A program made the translations under genes and the position numbers. The notes beneath the pieces were generated by a model. It made no database searches and was not told the origin of the DNA. It was given only the letters and a program-made list of their open reading frames with translations. From positions 82,519-146,518 of the forward strand of contig JAHIVB010000012.1 of assembly GCA_018816905.1 (NCBI GenBank): a stretch of 64,000 nt of DNA. Reading direction: 5' to 3'. Position 1 is the stretch's first letter. Every line of letters starts with the position of its first letter. This document shows positions 8,464 to 18,220 of the stretch, piece after piece. Source of the stretch: Bacillota bacterium (GTDB taxonomy: Bacteria; Bacillota_I; Bacilli_A; Izemoplasmatales; Hujiaoplasmataceae).

Positions 8464-9951
8464 ATGTTTAAAAAAATTGGAATTTTAAGTCTGGCAGCGC
8501 TATTACTATTCATGCTTGGAGGATGTGTTCAAACCACAACCACCACGACAACTGAAGATCCGAATGTTGCGCTGCCGGATCTTTCCGGAATGTCCAGAGT
8601 TGAAATATCATCCGCTTTGGAAAGTCTGGATCTTACAGTCAGTTATTACTTTGATGTTTCCGAGGTATATACGAGCGAAGACCAATATGACAAGTTCGTT
8701 ATGTATGGCTCTGACTTATCCTCAGGCGATATCGTCGCAAGAGGATCAACTGTCAAAGTCTACACTACTCCACTGAATTTAACTGTTCAGTACTTGTATG
8801 AAATCGGAAATTACACAGATTCTTATGGAAATTCTCTTCAACTTGAAGCAGAAGACTTTCAAGATAAAGAATTTATTGAAGACGGCATTGGAGAAGTCAC
8901 CGTTTCTAAATTTGTGGACGGAGATACGACTTGGTTTAACAGTGGCTCTCAATCATTTTCTGTTCGTTATCTTGGAATCGATACCCCCGAATCTACCGCT
9001 TTATATGAACCGTGGGGTAAAGCTGCAGCTCATTTCACTCAAGAAGTTTTGAGCAGTGCAGAACAAATCGTACTTCAAGCAGAAGGAGAACGTACTGATG
9101 GCAACGGCAGATATTTAGCTTGGGTCTGGTACCTTCCTTCAGGAGAAGACACCTTCTTATTGCTCAATCTCCAGTTAGTAGAGTTGGCATATTCAAAAAA
9201 CAAAGTATCATCAGGCAGTGTATTTAATGATATTTTGGGATTGGCGAATTTCAACGCTTCTTTAACAAAGAGAAGAGTTTGGGGAGAAGTTGATCCTAAT
9301 TATGACTACTCTAAAGAAGGAACTCAAATGTCGATAGCATATCTGCTTGAGAATTTTGATGACTATGTTGGACTTAAAGTAGTTATATCTGCACAGATTA
9401 CGAGAATCTATGAGAATAATATCTATCTTCAAGATGATTCCGGCAAAGGAATCAACATGTACATTGGGTATTCTACTCAAACAGCTCAGCTTCAACTTGG
9501 AGTCCATTTGACGGTTGGTGCTTTAGTGCCAACGTATTACAACGGGTCTCCTCAATTGTCAAACTTCAATGCGTTCAACGTTTCTATTAATACTGATACT
9601 TACGAAGTTGAACCGACTGTAGTGACTTCATCAGATTTTAATTTTGAATTACTTGGAACGCTTGTGACGATGGAACATTTGCATGTGACTTCTTCCAGTG
9701 TTTCACCAACAACCGGAATTACCAGTATCTATGTAATGGACGATTTAGGTAACACCTTTTCGATTCGTGCAGGTGCTTATTCCGGTGTAGATTTAGATGA
9801 ATTAGGTATAACCGCCGGAGATTACATCACGGTTACAGGACCCCTATCATATTATGACTATAATTACAATAACGACCCCGAGACTTATGTTTATGATATG
9901 GCAAATGTGCAATTGATTCTAACATCCAGCGATGATATAGTGAAAGATTAA
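8464..9951 (+). CDS. Surface nuclease lipoprotein: PASTA + thermonuclease + OB folds
   Basis: 495-residue lipoprotein (lipobox LGGC, Cys21, then a Thr run). About residues 35-100 form a PASTA-like domain (LPDLSGMSRVEISSALESLD ... GSTVKVY). About 140-275 form a staphylococcal-nuclease domain with the catalytic pattern intact: DGDTTWF, RYLGIDTPES (Arg, Asp, Glu) and ERTDGNGRYLAWVW (second Arg). Two OB-fold-like regions follow (about 285-390 and 390-490). Family knowledge says such enzymes cut DNA and RNA with calcium, and B. subtilis YhcR also joins OB folds to a nuclease. The predicted site of action is the outer face of the membrane. AAGGA lies ahead of the ATG and the gene is co-directional with the importer, 15 nt behind the binding-protein gene. 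Confidence 0.88.
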   Translation: MFKKIGILSLAALLLFMLGGCVQTTTTTTTEDPNVALPDLSGMSRVEISSALESLDLTVSYYFDVSEVYTSEDQYDKFVMYGSDLSSGDIVARGSTVKVYTTPLNLTVQYLYEIGNYTDSYGNSLQLEAEDFQDKEFIEDGIGEVTVSKFVDGDTTWFNSGSQSFSVRYLGIDTPESTALYEPWGKAAAHFTQEVLSSAEQIVLQAEGERTDGNGRYLAWVWYLPSGEDTFLLLNLQLVELAYSKNKVSSGSVFNDILGLANFNASLTKRRVWGEVDPNYDYSKEGTQMSIAYLLENFDDYVGLKVVISAQITRIYENNIYLQDDSGKGINMYIGYSTQTAQLQLGVHLTVGALVPTYYNGSPQLSNFNAFNVSINTDTYEVEPTVVTSSDFNFELLGTLVTMEHLHVTSSSVSPTTGITSIYVMDDLGNTFSIRAGAYSGVDLDELGITAGDYITVTGPLSYYDYNYNNDPETYVYDMANVQLILTSSDDIVKD

Positions 9952-9977
9952 ATAAAACTATAAATAAGGAGGAAATT

Positions 9978-12900
9978 ATGAAGTTAATGATCAAAAAATT
10001 ATCATTGTTTGCGTTCATCGGATTGTTATTCTTAGCAATCGCAGGATGTACGACAACAACGACAACAGTATCAGAACTAACTGATACAGAAAAAGTCGCA
10101 GCGGTACTAGATGGAATTGATCTTGGTAACCTAACTGCAGTCACAGCGAATTTGACATTGCCGACAACTGTCGACGGAGTCACTCTTTCCTGGTCTTCTG
10201 CAAATATCAACGTTCTTTCAAACGCCGGAGCGATTGTCGTTCCAACTTACACCACGGGGGATGTGACCGTCGTATTGACTGTTACAGCGACTCTCAATGA
10301 TGTAACTGATTCAAAGACTTTCAGCGTAACAGTATCAAAAGAAACGGTTAGTGCTTTCCTTACCAGAGCCGGAAACTCCATCATTATCAATGGTGCAGAT
10401 GCCGTCACAGGTAATCTTAATCTTCCAGCAACCGTTCTTGGAGCTACAGTTACATGGGAATCTTCCAACACTGAAATGGTATCCATCGCCGCAACAGCAG
10501 TAGACGGATTTTATGTCGCTACTGTAACTCGCCCACAAGCGGATGACGGCGGAGTTAATACCAGCGCTCAACTTACAGCGACAGTATCAATTGACGATCA
10601 AGAAATTGAAGTCGTCAAAACGATTCTTGTCTTAGCTGAAAGCGCATCAACACATGTTACTTCTATTGCAGAAGGATTGTCTTATGCTTTAGGAACTTAC
10701 ATTACTTGGGAAGGCATGACGATTCTTGGTGTCGGTACAGACGGATTCTACTTCACAGATGGAACAGACGTAATGTTTGTTTATAACACAGCAGTCGCAG
10801 CTACTGTTGAAGAAGGCGAAGTTTATGACGTTACCGGCGGTATTTCTCTATACAACAGTATTCCTGAAGTTCAAAATTTAGGAACAAACGTTGTTAAAGT
10901 GAAAGCATCAACAGTTGCAGCAAGAGATATTACTCCAGTTGTTGCTACCATCGATGAAATCATTGCAAACCATACAGGATATACAGCAGAAAACCCAATG
11001 GAATTCGGTGTATATTCAGTAACCGCAAAAGTATATTATGATCAAGCTCTTGGAAACTATGGAACTTACTTGGTATTGAATGACGCAACCGGACTAGACA
11101 AGGCGCATGCAATTCGTATTTATTACAAATCCAATATGACTGCTGTTTCTGCATTAGCAGGACAAACAGTTACACTAGATATCGTCATGTTCGGTTACAA
11201 TAGTGGAGCAAGCTACCTCGACTGGTATGCATACTTCTTTGGAACCACAGAAGACATTGAAGTTACTTTCGCAAACGATCAAGACGCAGTTGATGCAGCA
11301 TTTAATGCATTGACAATTCCAGCGGCTATCATCGAAGGAACTACTCTTGATTTGCCAGCATCCTTATTCGGAGTAACATTGAGTTATGCTTCCGATAATA
11401 CTACTGTTGTTAATCCAACAACTGGCGTTGTCGATTTGTCAAGCTTGACCGGACAAGAAACAGTCACATTGACTGTAACTGGTACAAGAGGATCAGTAAC
11501 AGATTCCACTACATTTGAAATCGTTGTAGGAGAAACTCCATTATCAACGATAGCTGAAGTATTGGCTATGAACACGACTACTGGATTAATCGCAAAAGTA
11601 CAAGGTACAGTTTATGCAATTTATCAAACTGGATACTTTATCTTTGACGAAACAGGATTATTCCAAGTTTACACAACACCAACAGGATTATCTCTAGGTG
11701 ATGAAGTTGTCGTTTCAGGAACCGTTGCAGCTTATAAAGGCGAAGTACAATTCACCAGCGCAACCGTTGAAGAAACAGTTTCTACTGGAAATGATTATGC
11801 TCAAACACCAGAATTATTCATTCCTGGAGTTACGCAATTAGTTGCAGGACAAACTTATAATACCGTTGGAACCGTATTCTGGGGCAAAGCTACAGAAACT
11901 GGTTATGACAACCTATATATTAAGAGTGCTGCAGACACATTCATGTTCCAAATTTATTACAAATCAGTTCAAACTGAATACGATGCATTGAAAGCAATGG
12001 CTGGACAAACAGTCAGCCTCAATTTCGTATATTATAACAACAAAGCAGCTTCGAACCCAGCAGACATTTCTACAATCTACTCCGGTGGAGCAGTTGCAGC
12101 TACAGACGCAGATAAAGTCGCAGCTGATAAAGAAGCTTTGGAAATTGAAACGGATCAAGTTTCCGGCGCAGAAGCAACATTGCCTCTTGTCGGTACATTC
12201 GGTTCAGTTGTTACTTGGGACGTTACAGCTCTTACTGGCGCTACATATGATTCAGTAACGGGTGTATTGACTTATCCTACAGTAACAGTCGATACTGATT
12301 TCACATTAACAGCTACAATTACGAGCGGATCAGCTTCGGATACACTAGCAATCACAGTATCTGTTAGAGCAGTCACAGACGAAGAAAAATTAGTTGAAGC
12401 ACAAACTGCTTTGACAATCGCGTTAACTGCAAATGAATATGATACAGTCACACTACCAACCGAAGGATTAAACGGAGTTGCAATTGTTTGGACAATCAGT
12501 TCAGGCGATGCAGTTCTTACAGACGCTGATTTGTTCTTTAACATGACCGGCGCTGCTTATGATGTTACTATGTTAGCTACTTTGACATTAGGAACTGAAG
12601 CAGACTTGACAAAAGAATTTACAATCGCAGTTTCGCCAATCACAGTAATTACTGATTTATCACTTCTTACTGCAAAATCTGGTGATCCACTAGTTTGGAC
12701 AATTGCGAATGGAACAAGCGTTTATGTTCAAGGTGTCGTAACCGGATTGGTTTACGATGGCGTGTTTATTCAAGACGCTAATGGCAACGGATTCTTCATG
12801 TATCGTCCAGTCGGAACCGTTGTTGTAGGTGATGAAATCGTAGCCAAAGGAACATTGGCAGATTATAGAAGTGCAAGACAGCTAGGAAATGGTGGAATTA

Positions 12901-14873
12901 TTAAAACAATCCTTACTAGCGAAAATGTTGTTACTTCTGAAACTTTAACATTGGATCAAGTAATCGCATTGACTTATGCCGATGCAGGATCTGTCTTCAC
13001 AGTTACAGGATTAGAAGTTTACTCATACACTTCTTCCACAGTTATTTTCAGAGTCAACGGTACTTCTTCAGTACAATACTTGAGACTTTACTACAACGAT
13101 TGGGCTTCTTGGTTGGATGAAGTTTATCCAGTAGGATCATTCTTACCTGAAGTACAATTCAATATGTACAATATTTATACTACCAACATTGCAAATCCTG
13201 GAGATACATTCAATATCGACAACTTCTTAATCGAAGTTACGGACGAGCAATTGATTACTGTTGCATTGGCTTCATTGACATTGCCAACAGCTATCACAGA
13301 GGGAACTACTCTCACATTGCCAGCATCGTATGCAGGCGTTGCATTTACTTATGCATCAGACAATGAAGCAGTTATCAACTCCACAACAGGCGTTGTAGAC
13401 TTATCAGGACTTACAACTCAAGTTACGGTTACATTGACTGTTACCGCTACTTATGGCGCAGGATCCGACACAGCTACATTCGCTATCAAAGTTGGTACGA
13501 TTCCGCTTTCAACCGTTGCTGAAGCAATCGCTTTGGCTGATGATGCTGTATTTAGAATTCAAGGTATTCTTACCGCTCAAACAAAATCAACAGCTTTCTG
13601 GATTGAAGATGCAACTGGCGGATTGAATATCTATGCAGCTACTACAGACGTTCAAAACCAATTGATTCCATTGATTGGTCAAGAAGTGGAATTGATTGGT
13701 ACAAAAGATTCTTATAACGGACTTCAAGAAATCGTCAATATCACTTCAGTAGTTGTAATCAATGCAACTCCTACCGCTATCGTTCCTGCGGATGTCAGTG
13801 CAGTCGCATTTGACTCAACCGGATTGTTACCATATCAAGGTGAACTTGTTAGTTTCCAAGGATTCATTTTGAAATATACGGTTACTGCAACTTCCGGATC
13901 TGTTAATTTCGTATTAGTTAACCCAGTTACGGGCGAAGAGATTACAGCTCGATTAGAATCTACATTGCCAACATACGCAGATACATTGGCTCAAATCAAA
14001 ACATTTGTTGCCGGAGACGCAATTGATGTTGTCGGCGCAGTCATCGGATGGTACAACGGACCTCAAATCGCTGTTGTCGGTGCTAGCAACTTTGTTGCCG
14101 GAACAGAAATTACCGATCAAGTCATGGCTGATTACGAATTAACTAAAGTATCTCTTCCTACAACTCCAGTTACTGCTGATTTTACATTAGACGTAGCAGG
14201 TTTGTTTGGTGCTACCGTTGAATGGGCTTCTGACAATGCAGCTATCGCAGTCACAGGCTCAGCAGCGACAGTTACTCGTCCAGCAAATGGTGTAGGTGAT
14301 GCGACAGTTACATTAACTTATACCGTTACTTATGGAACGGCTTCAGCAAGTGACACTGTTGTAATTACGGTTACTGAAGAAGCAGCTGGACCTGTAGAAA
14401 CTGTTGCATACTCTACGGGATTTGAAGCAGCAGACGGATTTGTTGCTACAACGTCATACAACAATACTACAGTTTTGTTTACAGGCGAAGCAACTCACCA
14501 ATGGGGAACTTATTATGGTACTCCATCAACAACGAGCCCAATTGCCGATTTGCAATCATTGCAAATGAGATATTACACAACTGCACCTGAAAATTACGGA
14601 TACACTTACACAAACTTCACAGTTGCAGACGTTACGAAAGTTGTCTTCTCAGCTAAAAACTATGCGAACGTTGCAGATGTTACAGTATCATATTCAACTG
14701 ATGGTGGTACTACTTGGACGGTAGCACAAGTTATCGACCTTACTACAACAGCTACAGAATATACTGTAAATATCAACTCCACCGGAAATACAATGATTAA
14801 ATTTGAATTATCCGGAACAACAGTTGCTGAAAGATTGACAATCGATTCTGTTTCAATCTTCAACATACAATAA
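9978..14873 (+). CDS. Giant surface lipoprotein with alternating Ig-like and OB-fold modules
   Basis: 1631 residues, lipobox AIAGC (Cys24) followed by a Thr run. Ig-like domains of the atrophied bacterial Ig type repeat along the chain (near residues 35-120, 125-220, 430-520, 710-800, 800-890, 1090-1175 and 1375-1470). Each carries a LPA/T...TLSWSS or TYASDN motif and ends VTLTVT. Four OB-like modules of about 190-200 residues lie between them (near 225-430, 520-710, 890-1090, 1175-1375). The last about 150 residues are a separate beta-sandwich with YSTDGGTTW. I see no catalytic motif, so it is probably a binding scaffold or adhesin, possibly presenting nucleic acid to the neighbouring nucleases. 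Boundaries are approximate. AAGGAGG precedes the ATG and a terminator follows, so it closes the importer-nuclease operon. Confidence 0.82.
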   Translation: MKLMIKKLSLFAFIGLLFLAIAGCTTTTTTVSELTDTEKVAAVLDGIDLGNLTAVTANLTLPTTVDGVTLSWSSANINVLSNAGAIVVPTYTTGDVTVVLTVTATLNDVTDSKTFSVTVSKETVSAFLTRAGNSIIINGADAVTGNLNLPATVLGATVTWESSNTEMVSIAATAVDGFYVATVTRPQADDGGVNTSAQLTATVSIDDQEIEVVKTILVLAESASTHVTSIAEGLSYALGTYITWEGMTILGVGTDGFYFTDGTDVMFVYNTAVAATVEEGEVYDVTGGISLYNSIPEVQNLGTNVVKVKASTVAARDITPVVATIDEIIANHTGYTAENPMEFGVYSVTAKVYYDQALGNYGTYLVLNDATGLDKAHAIRIYYKSNMTAVSALAGQTVTLDIVMFGYNSGASYLDWYAYFFGTTEDIEVTFANDQDAVDAAFNALTIPAAIIEGTTLDLPASLFGVTLSYASDNTTVVNPTTGVVDLSSLTGQETVTLTVTGTRGSVTDSTTFEIVVGETPLSTIAEVLAMNTTTGLIAKVQGTVYAIYQTGYFIFDETGLFQVYTTPTGLSLGDEVVVSGTVAAYKGEVQFTSATVEETVSTGNDYAQTPELFIPGVTQLVAGQTYNTVGTVFWGKATETGYDNLYIKSAADTFMFQIYYKSVQTEYDALKAMAGQTVSLNFVYYNNKAASNPADISTIYSGGAVAATDADKVAADKEALEIETDQVSGAEATLPLVGTFGSVVTWDVTALTGATYDSVTGVLTYPTVTVDTDFTLTATITSGSASDTLAITVSVRAVTDEEKLVEAQTALTIALTANEYDTVTLPTEGLNGVAIVWTISSGDAVLTDADLFFNMTGAAYDVTMLATLTLGTEADLTKEFTIAVSPITVITDLSLLTAKSGDPLVWTIANGTSVYVQGVVTGLVYDGVFIQDANGNGFFMYRPVGTVVVGDEIVAKGTLADYRSARQLGNGGIIKTILTSENVVTSETLTLDQVIALTYADAGSVFTVTGLEVYSYTSSTVIFRVNGTSSVQYLRLYYNDWASWLDEVYPVGSFLPEVQFNMYNIYTTNIANPGDTFNIDNFLIEVTDEQLITVALASLTLPTAITEGTTLTLPASYAGVAFTYASDNEAVINSTTGVVDLSGLTTQVTVTLTVTATYGAGSDTATFAIKVGTIPLSTVAEAIALADDAVFRIQGILTAQTKSTAFWIEDATGGLNIYAATTDVQNQLIPLIGQEVELIGTKDSYNGLQEIVNITSVVVINATPTAIVPADVSAVAFDSTGLLPYQGELVSFQGFILKYTVTATSGSVNFVLVNPVTGEEITARLESTLPTYADTLAQIKTFVAGDAIDVVGAVIGWYNGPQIAVVGASNFVAGTEITDQVMADYELTKVSLPTTPVTADFTLDVAGLFGATVEWASDNAAIAVTGSAATVTRPANGVGDATVTLTYTVTYGTASASDTVVITVTEEAAGPVETVAYSTGFEAADGFVATTSYNNTTVLFTGEATHQWGTYYGTPSTTSPIADLQSLQMRYYTTAPENYGYTYTNFTVADVTKVVFSAKNYANVADVTVSYSTDGGTTWTVAQVIDLTTTATEYTVNINSTGNTMIKFELSGTTVAERLTIDSVSIFNIQ

Positions 14874-14906
14874 TTTTTATAGCAATACAGTTTTATAAAA
14901 ACCAGA

Positions 14907-14936
14907 AAAGGCATTGCGATAAGCATTGCCTTTTTT
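14907..14936 (+). terminator. Terminator of the importer-nuclease operon
   Basis: AAAAGGCATTGC / GCATTGCC stem with one mismatch, then six T residues. Confidence 0.85.
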
Positions 14937-14993
14937 CTATGTTTGAAAAAAATATGCTTTCCTATAAAAAGATATGAAACAAATCTCCTAATA

Positions 14994-15002
14994 TGATATA
15001 AT
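14994..15002 (+). promoter_or_regulatory. Extended -10 promoter
   Basis: TGA-TATAAT about 30 nt upstream of the ATG at 15033, with ribosome site AAGGAG in between. It gives the next lipoprotein gene its own promoter. Confidence 0.6.
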
Positions 15003-15032
15003 TGAAATACCCATTATAAGGAGTGAAACATA

Positions 15033-16931
15033 ATGACTAAAAAGATTTTTATAGCACTATTATTATTTTTATTTACCTTTTCATTAGTTGGTTGTGATTT
15101 ATTTGGAAGCAAAACCACAACGACGACAGCAACTACCTTTGATACATCCGGAGTTACGACAACGACAACGACAACAACGACGGTATCAGAGTCTACTTCA
15201 ACATCAAATTCTGATTTAGCTACATTAACTGGACTTGCAAATCTTGTCATTATTTCCGATCAAGACAACATGACCACAAGTTTTACCGTTCCGGCAGAAG
15301 TTGGAGATGCTACAGTAACTTGGGGGTCTAGCAATTCAGATTATGTTAGCGTTGCTTCCGCAACGATATTAAATGATCTTGGGAAATTTGTTTATCCTAT
15401 TACCGTTACGAGACCGGATCAAACAACTGGTACAGTGACTGTTACATTAACCGGAACATTTGTTTTAGGTGATGCTACATACGAAAAAGCATTCGTCTTA
15501 CGAGTTCAATTTGAAGAAGACACTTCATTAGTGACAACAATTTCGGCAGGATTGGCTCAACCACTAGGAACATTCTTAACATGGAAAGACATGACTATAC
15601 TCGGCGTTGGAACAGATGGATTCTTCTTTACAGATGGAACGGATATCATGTTCGTATACAGCGCAGCTGTAGCCGCAACCGTACAAGCAGGAGAAGTATA
15701 TGACATCAATGGTGGAATAGGTTTATACAATAACGTTCCTGAAGTACAAAATTTAGAAACGAACATCGTTAGTGTAACACCGTCAACAGCGGCAGCTAGA
15801 ACAGTAGAACCTGTCGTTGCGACAATTGATGAAATTATCGCAAACCATGTAGGGTATGATGCAACAAACCCAATGCAGTTCGAAGTCTACACTGTTACAG
15901 GTAAAGTCTATTATGATTCAGCTTTATCTGCGAACTATACAACGTTTTTAATCCCAGAGGGTACATCAACTTTGGATAAGGCTCACGCAATTAGAATTTA
16001 CTACAAAGCGAATATGGCAGCCGTTACCGCGTTGGCAGGACAAACAATTACACTTGATCTAGTTTTATTTGGATTCAACAACGCAGCTGGTTACGGTGAC
16101 TGGTATGCATATTTCTTTGGAACTGCTGAAGACATCGTTGCTGAAACCATGACAGATGCAGATAAATTAGCGGTATCTGTAGGACAATTAGCTTCAAGTT
16201 ATGATGTTACAAGTTCATTAACTCTTCCTACACTTTCTTTCGGATCCATTACAAATGTTACAGTCTCAACTGAAATCAGTGACTATCTAAGTTATAGTGG
16301 AGGAGTATTCTCTGTTGTAAGACCTTCTGCGGATACGACAGGATCCATTTCAGTGACAATATCCTATAATGCAGAAACAGAGACTGTTGTTATTCCGGTA
16401 ACAATGAAAGCGGAAGTGGTGGTTGTTGAAGGTGACGATATCTTTATTTCTGAGTATATTGAAGGAAGTTCATACAATAAATTTATAGAATTGTATAACC
16501 CACTGGATGTAACTGTAGATTTAAGCGAATATACTCTCGAGTTATATTCTAATGGAGCAACAGCTCCTACAGGAACGATGACTCTTAGTGGAACTTTGGC
16601 ACCAGGGGCAGTCATTGTATTGTCTCACGCTGACGCAACAATCTTTGCGGCAGCAATTGAAAACAGTTCAGTCATCAACTTCAATGGTGATGATGCCTTT
16701 GTTTTGAAACATAATGGAACAGTTGTTGACAGTATTGGTAAAATTGGAGAACGCCCAAGTGTTGGATATTGGGGTACTACTACTTTAGGAACAAAAGATA
16801 ATACTCTAGTTCGACTTTCTTCCGTCACGGGTGGAGATACGGATCCGTATGATGATTATGATCCAAGCACACAATGGGTTGCTTATTCAGTAGATACAGC
16901 AACTTACTTAGGGTCTCATACAGTAGATTAA
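15033..16931 (+). CDS. Surface lipoprotein: Ig-like, OB-fold and lamin-tail domains
   Basis: 632 residues with lipobox LVGC (Cys21) and Thr-rich linker. In order: an Ig-like domain (about 60-160), an OB-like module (about 165-370), a second Ig-like domain (about 375-465) and a C-terminal lamin-tail domain (about 470-632, starting IFISEYIEGSSYNKFIELYN). The OB module is strikingly close to the first OB module of the 1631-residue protein upstream (shared TWxxMTILGVGTDGF, FTDGTD and DKAHAIRIYYK segments), so the two arose by duplication. Lamin-tail domains in bacteria commonly accompany secreted nucleases, which fits a DNA-binding or targeting role. No catalytic motif is visible. Confidence 0.83.
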   Translation: MTKKIFIALLLFLFTFSLVGCDLFGSKTTTTTATTFDTSGVTTTTTTTTTVSESTSTSNSDLATLTGLANLVIISDQDNMTTSFTVPAEVGDATVTWGSSNSDYVSVASATILNDLGKFVYPITVTRPDQTTGTVTVTLTGTFVLGDATYEKAFVLRVQFEEDTSLVTTISAGLAQPLGTFLTWKDMTILGVGTDGFFFTDGTDIMFVYSAAVAATVQAGEVYDINGGIGLYNNVPEVQNLETNIVSVTPSTAAARTVEPVVATIDEIIANHVGYDATNPMQFEVYTVTGKVYYDSALSANYTTFLIPEGTSTLDKAHAIRIYYKANMAAVTALAGQTITLDLVLFGFNNAAGYGDWYAYFFGTAEDIVAETMTDADKLAVSVGQLASSYDVTSSLTLPTLSFGSITNVTVSTEISDYLSYSGGVFSVVRPSADTTGSISVTISYNAETETVVIPVTMKAEVVVVEGDDIFISEYIEGSSYNKFIELYNPLDVTVDLSEYTLELYSNGATAPTGTMTLSGTLAPGAVIVLSHADATIFAAAIENSSVINFNGDDAFVLKHNGTVVDSIGKIGERPSVGYWGTTTLGTKDNTLVRLSSVTGGDTDPYDDYDPSTQWVAYSVDTATYLGSHTVD

Positions 16932-16944
16932 ATTATAACAAACA

Positions 16945-16977
16945 AAAAAGCGGAAGTCCGATATGGGCTTCCGCTTT
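16945..16977. terminator. Bidirectional terminator between convergent genes
   Basis: Stem AAAGCGGAAG...CTTCCGCTTT with a T-rich run on either side, suited to both the plus-strand lipoprotein gene and the minus-strand endonuclease gene. Confidence 0.8.
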
Positions 16978-16988
16978 GTCATTAAAAT

Positions 16989-18068
16989 TTAACCTTGAAG
17001 ATTGTCCCAAACGAGATCTACAAATTCAGGATAATCAATATAAGGATTTCTATTGTTTTGATAAGTATAAATTTCATTGTTTCTAGCTCTTTCAAAATCA
17101 TCTACAGGGTCTAAATCATTCCATGCAAGCAAGACGCTTAATAGTCCCATCTGATGAACGTTTGGATACTGGTCAACAAGTTCTAGTACGGAATACATTG
17201 TAACCATGTAGAACAGAATTCTAGCGACATCACCCTTGACTTCGTCTCTTGGTTCAAAAGTAGTTGAAGTCGTTGTTAAGTCATAATACTTATTTCCTCT
17301 TGATGAATTCCAGACGGGGTTTGCAGGTTTTAAATTGTGGATGTCGGAAGCCATATTAACTGTGCCGCCAGCATCTTCACCAAGTAAAGATTGTGGCCAA
17401 ACGTGTTCTTTATTCCATGTGACTCCGCTGTCCCAGGTTCCACTAACGGATGCGCCTGTGTAAACCAGAATCACATTGCTTGAATTGTTTGGATCTCTGT
17501 CGGTATAAGCTAGTTCATAACTTGCGTCATAGTAAATATGTCCTTGATAACCGTTATTAACAATTGTTCTTAGGGCAAGAAGAAGTGTTTCTCCTACAAG
17601 TCCTTCTGCATTTTTGTAATAGAGCATATCGATTACTAAGTCCGTTGTAGGTTCTAAGACTGTAATATTGAATGTTGTTGTAAATGTAGAATAGGATACA
17701 GTTATCGTTTTTACGCCAGGAGTCGATGAGTCGAAACCTGAAAGGCTATATACGGAAGATGAAATGGGAATGGCTTGAGAATTAGCTTTAACAAGCACAA
17801 CGATAATGGAATCATAATCAAAGGATGTTCCCAAATTATATTCTAGTTTCGTGTTTTCAATCACAGAAATAGCAACGAAGCCGTTTGTCGTTGTTGCAGT
17901 AGTCAAAGTTGTCGAAGTCGTCGACTCTGTAGTTTGGCTTGATGTTGTTTGTGAAGACGTAGTAGAAGGAGTGGTTGTTGTACTACCAAAAAATTCACAA
18001 CCAACTAATAAAAAAGTGAAAATCAATAATAATGAAGCAACTAAAGTTTTTTTGAAAATGGGTCTCAT
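16989..18068 (-). CDS. Endonuclease I (EndA/NucM family) lipoprotein
   Basis: 359 residues, lipobox LVGC (Cys24), Thr/Ser-rich linker, an Ig-like domain (about 60-140) and an endonuclease I catalytic domain (about 150-350). The His-Me-finger active site is visible as WNKEHVWPQSLLG, with the later DIHNLKPANPVWNSSRGNKYYD segment supplying the Asn and structural residues. This family cuts double-stranded DNA extracellularly or in the periplasm. It converges on the Ig/OB/lamin-tail gene and shares its terminator. Its promoter has a TGT-TATAAT extended -10 on the minus strand near 18110, with AAAGGACG ahead of the ATG. It is the second secreted nuclease of the locus. Confidence 0.9.
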   Translation of the reverse strand: MRPIFKKTLVASLLLIFTFLLVGCEFFGSTTTTPSTTSSQTTSSQTTESTTSTTLTTATTTNGFVAISVIENTKLEYNLGTSFDYDSIIVVLVKANSQAIPISSSVYSLSGFDSSTPGVKTITVSYSTFTTTFNITVLEPTTDLVIDMLYYKNAEGLVGETLLLALRTIVNNGYQGHIYYDASYELAYTDRDPNNSSNVILVYTGASVSGTWDSGVTWNKEHVWPQSLLGEDAGGTVNMASDIHNLKPANPVWNSSRGNKYYDLTTTSTTFEPRDEVKGDVARILFYMVTMYSVLELVDQYPNVHQMGLLSVLLAWNDLDPVDDFERARNNEIYTYQNNRNPYIDYPEFVDLVWDNLQG

Positions 18069-18082
18069 ATTTTCGTCCTTTT

Positions 18083-18220
18083 CTTGAAATGTCTAGGTCA
18101 TATCATTATAACATAAAGGTTTTCTGAAATAAAGAATGATTTTGTTAGAACAACTCTTTAAATATGAAATTAGATAAATATATGTTATAATATTCTACTA
18201 AGCTGAAATTGGAGACTACG
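18083..18220. promoter_or_regulatory. Divergent promoters for endonuclease and DHH genes
   Basis: Minus strand: TGT-TATAAT at about 18105-18115 reading into the endonuclease gene. Plus strand: TGT-TATAAT with -10 at 18186-18191 reading into the DHH gene, then ribosome site TTGGAG at 18209-18214. The two nucleic-acid-degrading units are therefore divergently transcribed from about 140 nt. Confidence 0.6.
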
